A stretch of 64,000 nt of DNA from Sorex araneus (lineage: Eukaryota; Chordata; Mammalia; Eulipotyphla; Soricidae): the NCBI RefSeq assembly GCF_027595985.1, contig NC_073305.1, positions 104,033,535 to 104,097,534 on the forward strand, written 5' to 3'. The number at the start of each line of letters is the position of its first letter. Within the stretch, counting starts at the first letter, position 1. The notes beneath the pieces are model-generated. The model saw nothing but the letters and a program-made list of their open reading frames with translations. It had not been told where the DNA came from and did no database searches. Position numbers and translations under genes: made by a program. Below, one piece after another: positions 56,250 to 64,000 of the stretch.

Positions 56250-56395
56250 AGAAGGGGGTGGGAGGGGTTCTTTGGACACTGGCCAATGGAAGTGGACACT
56301 GGTGGTGGGTATGGTGTTGGAGTAGTGTGTGCATGGAACTATCGTGAACAGTATTGTAAATCATGGTAATTCAATAAAAGTGGGTGAAAAACATT
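56250..56395 (+). repeat. L1-type retroposon 3' end
   Basis: GGGGGTGGGAGGGGTTC polypurine tract, GGTAATTCAATAAAAGTGGG at the end. 5'-truncated. Confidence 0.6.
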
Positions 56396-56614
56396 AATTT
56401 CCGATAAATTTTAGCATTTATTTTACTTTCAAAGGTTTTCTTCTTCAGATATATTTACAAATGTTTCTACCATGTAACAATTGTAATACAAATGAATGTA
56501 TTCAGTGTTGTTTATCTTAAATTGATACTATCCTGTTTGTAAGCCTCTATGTGTTTGCAAGAAGTTTTAGTTTTTGTATTATCTTACTTAACCTCTTTCT
56601 TGTGGAGGAGGAAT

Positions 56615-56740
56615 TTCACCACTGCTGTTTTACTGATGAGTAAACTGAGGCTCAGAAAGATTAAATGACATATATAGGTCAGAGACCTGGACAGCCAGGC
56701 CCGAAGCATGGCTTCTACTTAGACTTTATGTCAAATATAT
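56615..56740 (-). repeat. MIR (ancient mammalian SINE)
   Basis: On the + strand: TTTTACTGATGAGTAAACTGAGGCTCAGAAAG, then GTCAGAGACCTGG. This is the MIR 3' half in reverse. Confidence 0.65.
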
Positions 56741-56940
56741 TTAGTATGATCCTACCACAATAGTCTTGACTCATTTGCTTTCTTCTAATTTCCACAGTGA
56801 AGCTGGATTATATTTGACTCATTAAATAAAAAAAAAAGTGACTCTTCTGCCCTTCTTCAAATTAGCATACGTGAGCTGAAGATCACTGGGTTGGGCAGGT
56901 GAGGTGAAAGATGAAAGACATAATTCAATTAAAGTGTTTG

Positions 56941-57109
56941 GGGCTTGAGCGATAGCACAGTGGGTAGGGTGTTTGCCTTGCATGTGGCCAACCCGGGTTC
57001 GATTTCCAGCATCCCATATGGTCCCCTGAGCACCGCCAGGAGTAATTCCTGACTGCAGAGCCAGGAGTAACCCCTGTGCATCTCCAGGTGTGACCCAAAA
57101 AGAAAAAAA
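56941..57109 (+). repeat. SOR-type SINE with target duplication
   Basis: GGGCTTGAGCGATAGCACAG head to GTGTGACCCAAAAAGAAAAA. Flanked by AAAGTGTTTG (56931-56940) and AAAGTGTTTG at the tail end (57111-57120 region). Confidence 0.93.
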
Positions 57110-57540
57110 AAGTGTTTGAGATAATGAATTTATGCTCTTGTTTTACTTTTGATTATAAAGCCATTAGAAAATTTCAGGAAAAATGGAAAAACTAGGAATT
57201 TCTATACAAGAAACTACAGTCCCAAAAAGTTTGAGAAGCTATTAAAAGATGTGTGGTAGGATTTTTTTAAAAGTATGTATTAATAATAACATTTCAGCTT
57301 TAATAGTAGTTATATGTGTTAAAATATGTTGAAAGTGTATATGTTTTATAGTCAGAATGGTAAAAACAGAGGTATTGATGTTGTCTGTGTAGGAACTAAG
57401 ATATACTCTGGAAAAAAAATGATAAGATTATCTTTTTATAAGGACCTAGTCATTACTAATAATTCATCTTCCTATAAAATCCACATGATTTCCATTTCTG
57501 CAAACTTTCTAATAATTGATGCAATGATCAAAAGTTTTAG

Positions 57541-57703
57541 GGGCTAGAGCGATAGCACAGCAGGTAGGGCATGTACCTTGCACGAGGCTGACCTGGGTTC
57601 GATTCCCAGCATCCCATATGATCCCCTGAGCACCGCCAGGCGTGATTCCTGAGTGCAAAGCCAGGAATAACCCCTGTGCATCGCCAGATGTGACCCCACA
57701 AAA
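57541..57703 (+). repeat. SOR-type SINE with target duplication
   Basis: GGGCTAGAGCGATAGCACAG head, GCGTGATTCCTGAGTGC body. AAAAGTTTTAG at 57530-57540 and 57704-57714. Confidence 0.93.
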
Positions 57704-57740
57704 AAAAGTTTTAGAAGTTACAGTTCAAAATATCTCATTA

Positions 57741-58261
57741 CGAGGGGCCTCACGGGATGGGGGTGGAACTGGCTCCTCTCGCTGCCCCGATGAGGCCCTG
57801 AGTTGCCGCCCATGAACGGCTCCTGGCTCCTGAACAGCCATGATTCCAGAGGCACACAAACCAATCTCGAAACCCAGTGGCTTTTGGCAGTAATCCTTTC
57901 AGACTTATTACTAAAATATCAGAAATCCAAAATCATCATATGCTCTTCAGAATCAGCAATAGAAAACAAATTATTTAATGATGCCTTTTCGGCAGGTCTG
58001 ATTGTTGGGGAAAATTCCAAATAATAATGGTGGGTCTTTTGTCAAAATATTGAATGTAATCAAAGTGGAGAGAGTAAAGTGGAAGTCATCTGCCACACAG
58101 GCCGGGGGAGGGGTGGGATGGAAGGTATAGTGGGGTTCTTGGTGGTAGAAAATGTGCACTGGTGAAGGGATGGGTGTTTGATCATTGTATGACCAAGACT
58201 TACACTGGAAAACTTTATAACTGTTCTCACAGAGATTCAATTTAAAAAAAATATATATATA
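57741..58261 (+). mobile_element. short composite retroposon with L1-like 3' end
   Basis: A CpG-containing 5' block (57741-57860: GGGGCCTCACGGGATGG, GCCGCCCATGAACGGC) is followed by an AT-richer middle and a GGGGGAGGGGTGGGATGG tract, then the L1-type end (GGTGTTTGATCATTGTATGACC) and an A/TA tail. Target duplication TATCTCATTA/TATCCCATTA at 57731-57740 and 58262-58271. Confidence 0.65.
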
Positions 58262-58271
58262 TATCCCATTA

Positions 58272-58965
58272 GACAAGAACTTGAGTACCTGTACCCTCAC
58301 CCCCTTTTTATATAGGGGGATAGTGGGAGAAACACACTTTATTAATTTAGATTCTTGGTTGAAGGTAAGACAAAAAATTGGTTGAAGGTAAGACAAAAAT
58401 ACAAAACACTCTGTAATTTATCTAGGAAAATAATGTACTGGAGCATCATAAAGTTTAGATTCAGAGGGCTGGTGGAGAAGCGGCTAGGCAGCAGAGGCAT
58501 CCATGTGGGACATTCCTGCTGGCATTGTCATGATCAGATCTTAGCTGCCACATCTCTATTACTGTGAATGCTCCCCACTTGGCATCTTTGCATCACTTTG
58601 TCCAGATTCCAAGTTTCAGGTGAGAGCATCCAACTGACTAACTTAAGCCCAGGCCATGTATCTGCCCTTGGTTGCCAGGTACTACGGGGACTTTGGCCAA
58701 ATTCAGTTTCTAAAGAATGAGGTGGGAGATATTTCCATCAACGCACAAAATGAAAGATTTCCCCCCAAAAGTAATGATGTTCAGAAGCTAGGAAGACAAG
58801 TAGCGAAGGATCACCACAGTATCTAAGGGTTGTGAATTTTTAATGGATCATCTGTATAAAAAGCTTAACTGGCACATAATGAACATTCAAAAATATTTCA
58901 GTGTTGTTATTTCAAGTTTACTAAGCAGGCAATAAGCTACAGTTCGTGCAAAAAAAAAAAAAACA
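58272..58965. other. intergenic, no gene
   Basis: No recognised feature. A short duplicated word TTGGTTGAAGGTAAGACAAAAA occurs at 58354-58398. Confidence 0.35.
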
Positions 58966-58969
58966 GGGA

Positions 58970-59120
58970 TGGGCCAGAGAAATTATGTAGTGGATATGGC
59001 ACTTGCCTTGAAAACTGCTGACCTGATTTTGATCCCCAGCACCCCATATGATCTCCTGAGCCCTGGGTGCAGAGCCAGGAGTCAGCCCTGAGCACTGCCA
59101 GGTATGGCCCCTAAACAAAA
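58970..59120 (+). repeat. diverged SOR-type SINE
   Basis: GGGCCAGAGAAATTATGTAG head, CCAGCACCCCATATG, GGTATGGCCCC. Confidence 0.75.
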
Positions 59121-59164
59121 CAAAAATAAGAGAGAAGAATTTTTAGTTAAATATCTCAGTATTT

Positions 59165-59222
59165 TGAAAAGTATTTTGAAAAGGATTTGTTTCTCTTCAT
59201 AAGAGAAACAAATACAAAAATT
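59165..59222. repeat. small perfect inverted repeat
   Basis: ATTTGTTTCTCTT and AAGAGAAACAAAT with a 3-base loop (59186-59214). Also a duplicated AGTATTTTGAAAA. Confidence 0.8.
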
Positions 59223-59232
59223 ATTATTATAG

Positions 59233-59494
59233 GCTAGACTAGGCTGAAGCGATAGCACAGCAGTAAGGCTTTCTTCGCCTTACACGCGGCCGACCCGGGT
59301 TTGATTCCTCTGCCCCTCTCAGAGAGCCCAGCAAGCTACCGAGAGTATCTCGCCCACATGGCAGAGCCTGGCAAGCTACCCTTGGTGTATTCAACATGAC
59401 AAAAACAGTAACAACAAGTCTCACAATGGAGTGTTACTGGTACCCGCTCAAGCAAATCGATGAGCAATGGGATGACAGTGACAGTGACAGTATT
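59233..59494 (+). repeat. second-family SINE (short body), full-length example
   Basis: Begins with the SOR-like tRNA head (GCGATAGCACAG, GCGGCCGACCCGGG), then a body not found in ordinary SOR (GCCCCTCTCAGAGAGCCC, GGCAAGCTACCGAGAG, CAAGTCTCACAATGGAG) and a (GTGACA)n tail. Confidence 0.93.
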
Positions 59495-59620
59495 GGCTAG
59501 AGTGGCCCATCACAGTACCACATGATTCCCTGAGCACTACTGGAAGTGACTGCAAGCACAGAGGAAGGAGCATCCCCTGAGCACCAACAGTTCTAGCCCC
59601 TCAGCAAGCAAACAACAATA
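59495..59620 (+). repeat. decayed SINE
   Basis: CTAGAGTGGCCCATCAC to TTCTAGCCCC. Short partial. Confidence 0.45.
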
Positions 59621-59722
59621 AATGGAGAAAAGACAATGAATTATACTAGGGTCAGAATAAAGAAAACAATAGATGGGCTGAGTTTTGAAGATTGAGGAAA
59701 AGCATCAGGAAAGGGGCTGACA

Positions 59723-60081
59723 AAGGCAGCTGAGACAGAAAAGGGAACACCAAGTAGAGGATGTTGGGAGGACCCATTCGGGTTGAAAGATGCGTGCTAA
59801 AAGTAGACTACAGAGTGAACCTGATGGCCACGCAATACCTCTATTGCAAACTACAACATCCAGCAGGAGAGAGAACAAAAGGGAATGCCCTGCCGCAGAG
59901 GCAGGGTGGGGTGGTGGGAGATGGGGTGAGGATGGTGGGAGGGATACTGGGAACATTGGTGGGGAATGGGCACTGGTGGAGGGATGGGTAAATGATCACT
60001 GTATGACTGAAATGCAAACACGAAAGTTCGTAAGTTTGTAACTGTACCTCATGGTGATTAACTAATAAATTTTTTTTAAAA
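59723..60081 (+). mobile_element. non-autonomous retroposon with L1-like 3' end, 359 bp
   Basis: Unrelated 5' block (59723-59880), then a GGGTGGGGTGGTGGGAGATGGGG polypurine tract and the L1-type 3' end (GGGATGGGTAAATGATCAC to CTCATGGTGATTAACTAATAAA). Target duplication GAAAGGGGCTGACA at 59709-59722 and GAAAGGGCTGACA at 60082-60094. No ORF. Confidence 0.7.
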
Positions 60082-60094
60082 GAAAGGGCTGACA

Positions 60095-60920
60095 TTTTAA
60101 ATAATTATGATTAGGGTAGGTTCAGGATTGTGAAGAGCTCCAAATACCATACATGTTAATTCTATGTGATCTTAAAGTCACCCTATTTTGTAAAGGGGGG
60201 CACATAGTTAGATTTGGGCAGTGATAACTTTCCAGGAGTGGTGAGGGAATGCACTAGAATGTGCAGAGACAGTGCCAAGAGTTCAGATAACAGAAAATGA
60301 TGGCCTAAGGGAGACAAGAGAGTAAGACATCAACATAGAAATAATTTATGAATTGAATTCAGTGACTGCAAGATGAGGGCATGAGAGGGAAGGAGTCTTG
60401 GGTGACTTAAAAACCACTTCATGAGAACAGTCGCTGGTTGTACCATAATTATAATAGGGCCTTTTTGCAAGAGAATCTGAGACAGTTGGGAGAGGAGAGT
60501 ACGAGATTCCTTGCAATGATCAGCCAGCCTTTCTTTAAGAGTTGGCAGTATAGATGCAATTGAAGCTGATAAGGTGGCTATCTGCTAGGAAAGGTGTAGA
60601 GATGCTTTAAATACCTCTGATATAGAGTACCTGTAAAAACAAAACTTGTATATGATTTCCAAGTGGGGATTTTGGGCCTCCATTTAAGATAGGGTCTACA
60701 TGGATCTCTGAGGTAGAATAAGACCCTGGGGAAAAAAATCTTAGAAATATTTAATAGAAAACATATTCAATGCAAGTATAGTATAAGTTGTTGAGTTTTG
60801 GTTCTCATATGACACAGTTGCATCCACCATACTTTTATGACAATATATTTTTGTTTCTTAGATTTGTCAATTCTCCACATTTGCTCACTCATCTGCCCCA
60901 CTTATTGGTTAATAATGACG
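60095..60920. other. intergenic, no gene
   Basis: No recognised element. Reading frames are short. Confidence 0.3.
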
Positions 60921-60929
60921 GATGATAAT

Positions 60930-61345
60930 GATGATGATAATGGCACTGTTTAATGAGTGTCTGCCATGTGAAAGCCACTATAATTGTCATTAGGTGCATG
61001 AAACAAGTCATCTCCTTTACCCTCAAGTTGCAATGTAGTTGAGGAATTCTTAAATCGCCTGATGTAGCAACATGAGAAGTGTTAGTAAAGATTTGCTCAA
61101 TGGGTACCAATTAAAAGATGTTTTGAAAAGAACACTCAGTTTGCATCTAAGTTTTGAAATGAGGGGATTAGGGAGACTTCTTGGAGGAGAAAAATAGTCA
61201 CTGTTCTGAAGGATTAATTGAATTAAACAGACAACACTTGGAGGTAATAAATAGCATAGGTAAAGGAAATACTTTGGAAGGGCTTGAATGTAAAGCAAAA
61301 GACATGGAGAGAGGCAGCGTGTGGAAATCAGTTTAGACAGGCAAT
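60930..61345 (+). repeat. ancient L3/CR1-like fragment
   Basis: TAATGAGTGTCTGCCATGTGAAAGCCAC and CTTCTTGGAGGAG, GAATGTAAAGCAAAAGACATGGAG resemble the L3 family words (ATTGAGTGCCTACTATGTG, GAGGAGG). Weak. Confidence 0.35.
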
Positions 61346-62540
61346 CAAAACTCGAACAGAGGTCCAAAATACCAGATAAATTCCAAAACAGACAGGAAAT
61401 ATGTGGAAAAACCTGGCTTAGGGCAAGGACTTAGCACAGTGATGAACTAGAGAACATCGTTCAAATTCAATAAGAAGGCATTCAAATTCAAGTTAAAAAG
61501 AGTCAAGCAAAAACAAAAGATCTTAAAAGTCATTTTAATGAATTTGAGCTTTCTATGAAAGATAGTGGCTGTGTCATTTTAGGAGTCTGAATGGACATTT
61601 CTCCCAATATGGTTCCTCTAGCCCAGTCAAGAGTGATGCCTAACCCTGAGCCAGAAGGAAGCCCTGAGCTCTGCAAAGTGGCCCCCAAACATAGACAAAA
61701 ACAAAACAATACAAAGAAAGCTCATAATCAGACTTTTTTAAAATAAAACCCAGAGTCTGTGGCACTGTAGGGATTAGGTTAGGAGGGACATGATTGAACC
61801 CTGGGAAACTTGGTAGGTGGGTAATTTAGTAGGCCAGATCTGAAAAGATGTTGGCCTGAAACAGGATCATGGTAGGGGCTATGAAGAGGAACCGGATACA
61901 TTCGAGAGATAGGGAGCTAGAAGCATAAGAACTCAGTAATGGATTAGAAGCTGGGGGCAGGATGAGGACTTACAGGGCCAGGCCTGAAGCTGTGCATGCA
62001 GAAGGCCCAGTCTGAGGCTTGACCTCTGGAACAGTAATGGGTCATAACCTGAGCACTGGGCCAGGAGTAGTCCCGAAGCACCGCAGGGTGTAGCCCCCCC
62101 TAAAAAAAAACTTAAGAGCAAGAGGCTGGACAATGGATAAAGAGATTCACAAGTCATATAACGGAAACCATATTTTTGAGATTTCTATTAATTATTTCCG
62201 TTCTTGGTTCCTCTTTCTCTTTCGACTTCCCTATTTTATTCTTAATTGAATTAGTTACACGCCGAGATAACTCCTCCTAAGCACTGTTTCACGAAGAGAA
62301 CCGTGCAATGTGAATAGCTGAGACTGCCCAATCCGAATTTTCTAGTTTTGCTCCCCGTTTCGAAACGTAGAATAAAAAGTGTAACATGGCCAAGTCTAGG
62401 GCCTCTCGCTTTTTCCAGATAGACTGGCATCGCGCGGTCTAGCCGTTAGTCCGCATTCTTAAGAGTGATCTCTGAGCACAAAGCTAGGAGTAAGTCCCGA
62501 GCACCGCAGTGTGTGACCCGCCATACCTCCCCCAAAGCAC
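61346..62540. other. intergenic, no gene; decayed SINEs at about 61620-61690, 62000-62100 and 62455-62525
   Basis: GAGCACTGGGCCAGGAGTAG and GAGCACAAAGCTAGGAGTAAG are the SINE remnants. The rest is unrecognised. Confidence 0.4.
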
Positions 62541-62542
62541 TG

Positions 62543-62778
62543 AGCACTATAGCACTGTCATCCCGTTGTTCATCAATTTGCTCCAGTGGGCAACAGTAAC
62601 GTCTCCACTGTGAGACTTGTTTTTGGAATATCAACTAAGCCACGGGGAGCTTGCCCAGGCTCTGCCCTGTGGGCGGGATACTCTCCTAGCGGACTCTCCA
62701 AGAGGGACGGAGGAATCGAATGGGGTTGGCTGCGTGCAAGGCAAATGCCCTACCCGCTGTGCTATGGCTCCAGTCCAA
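62543..62778 (-). repeat. second-family SINE (short body), full length
   Basis: ATAGCACTGTCATCCCG tail to GCTATGGCTCCAGTCC head in reverse. It stands just upstream of the CpG island. Confidence 0.92.
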
Positions 62779-62989
62779 AGAGCAAAACAAAAACAAAAAA
62801 ATGTTTTAAGAAGAAGCTTCTTTTCGGCGCACAGGCCACGAACGTTCACATCATGGAATTCAACTCTGCAAAGCTACTTATCTAATGTGCAACTATGCCA
62901 AGCTTGACACTTGTATGGGGCAGCCCTGGCCTACAGGACTAATACCCCTTCTCCCTCAACAAACCAGGGTCGGGGGCTCGCCCTGGAAC

Positions 62990-63740
62990 ACCTTTACAAC
63001 TTTCCGCCTCCTGGCACCGCGGAGGATTCCCGCTGTCGCCAAATCCGGAGAGTCCTGGCCACGGGCTGGACGCGACAGGCACGGCGGTGCCACAGGGCGG
63101 GCCGGGCGTGGGAGTTAGGACTCTCGGCCGGGCGGCACCGGGAACAGCCCTGGCCAGCGCCCCGCCCGGCCGAGCAGCGCAGCCGCGAGTCCGCCCGCGG
63201 ACCCGGCGCCACCTCCTGGCGCGCGCCCCCAGCCCGCGCCCGCGCCCGCCCGCGCGCCCGCGCGCCCGCGCCCCCGCGCGCCCCGGCCCGCCCCGGCTCG
63301 CCGCGCCCCCGCCCTCTCGGGCGCGCCGTAGCCGTGACGTGCGCGCGCCTGGGGCTGGGAACTTGGGGCGCCGGCCGGCAGGCGGAGACGGACCCGGGAT
63401 CAGCCGAAGCAGGAAGCGAGCGAGCAGCCCCGGGAGCCGCCACCGCCCCGTCCCGGTGCTGCGAAGTTGGCGTCGTCGCCTTCGTCCCTCGCCACCGCTC
63501 ACCCCGCCCTCCTGCGTCCCGGGCGACCGCGGGGGAGCCAGGTCGCCGCGCACCTGCCTTCGTGTCCACCCCAGTGAGTGTCCGGAGCCCCTTCCCCCAC
63601 CATCGGCGCGCGTCGGGGGGCGGGGGGGGGGCGCCGGGGCCGCGATCTCTGCACCCCGGGCCGCGTCTCCACCTCCCAGGACTCGACGGTCGAGCAGGTG
63701 ATGGGTGGGCCCAAGGTGTCGGGCTCGAGTCCTGCGCACC
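62990..63740. promoter_or_regulatory. CpG island promoter of the next gene (probably MYO6)
   Basis: Extreme GC and CpG density (peak 63230-63330, runs of CGCGCCCG). A CRE half site TGACGT lies at 63335-63340; no TATA box is visible. It is immediately followed by transcript-like sequence with a donor at 63574. Human order SENP6-MYO6 places the MYO6 promoter here. Confidence 0.75.
63341..63573 (+). other. MYO6: probable first, non-coding exon of MYO6 (5' end uncertain)
   Basis: Ends in CCTTCGTGTCCACCCCA/GTGAGTG, a strong donor at 63574. MYO6 (unconventional myosin VI, minus-end-directed actin motor in endocytosis and hair cells) begins with a non-coding exon in mammals, as I recall. The start is a guess within the island. 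Identity rests on synteny; no MYO6 protein sequence is in the window. Frames across this block are GC artefacts. Confidence 0.5.
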
Positions 63741-64000
63741 CCACTCGGCGCTCTCCTTCCGTGGACTGGTCAGCGCCCTCAGACCTCTGCGTGCCCCTTG
63801 TGGGGCCCAGGTAGAGTCGGAGCACACGGCTCCCCGCCGCGGACACTCGGCGATGCTGGACTGTGCTCGCTCGTAAACAAGTTCATAGTCAGCGCTGGAC
63901 GCGGGCAGTTTGTTCTGGGGTCTGAAGGTCCGCTGCTGGCGCGGGGAGCTGAGGCCTGATAGCCGATCCAGGCTCTTTCCAAAGCTCTATTTTATTCATT
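63574..64000 (+). other. start of the first intron of the next gene
   Basis: GC-rich at first, then declines. Contains a G-run at 63614-63630. No further exon before the end of the window. Confidence 0.5.

Noticed and set aside
59233..59305. tRNA gene suspected from box A and box B words
   Set aside because: No cloverleaf is complete; it is the head of a SINE, found also in dozens of other copies.
62911..63876. Long overlapping open frames on both strands of the CpG island (321, 277, 266 and 204 codons)
   Set aside because: They arise from very high GC with few stops, occur in several frames at once, are rich in Arg/Pro/Ala/Gly, and have no motif. A splice donor at 63574 fits a non-coding exon better.

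Overview
This is a stretch of mammalian nuclear DNA, most likely from a shrew (Soricidae, probably Sorex). It is AT-rich, has split genes with GT/AG introns, and is dense with one tRNA-derived SINE whose head, box B (GGTTCGATTCC) and body match the shrew SOR SINE as I recall it. No bacterial, viral or organellar gene organisation is present.

Positions 1-35400 hold the 3' part of SENP6 on the + strand. Twelve coding exons (1774 to 34224) join in frame into 639 codons (the first one partial) plus a stop, about the C-terminal 57 percent of the protein. They contain the whole SUMO protease domain: the proline loop, catalytic His (20132), Asp (31880), Cys (32396) and the oxyanion Gln (32378). A repeat-poor 3' UTR follows, with poly(A) signals at about 34504 and 35367.

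Positions 35400-62990 are intergenic. I see no gene there, only SINEs, L1-type retroposons, hAT miniature elements, an LTR-like segment and ancient MIR/L3 fragments. At 62990-63740 a strong CpG island with a TATA-less promoter and a good splice donor (63573/63574) marks the non-coding first exon of the next + strand gene. Human synteny (SENP6 then MYO6, same strand, about 30 kb apart) makes MYO6 the likely identity. SENP6 removes SUMO2/3 chains; MYO6 is a minus-end-directed myosin. Nothing suggests a shared function.

The unusual material is in the repeats. Two SINE families share one tRNA head but have different bodies and tails. Several non-autonomous retroposons lack an ORF and end in an L1-like 3' UTR, with target-site duplications and tandem or GC-rich 5' modules. 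A nearly perfect inverted repeat of about 100 bp splits a SINE inside a SENP6 intron. A pair of 189-bp hAT miniature elements is also present. I found no new multi-gene system; the composite retroposon family and the inverted duplication are the best candidates for something undescribed.
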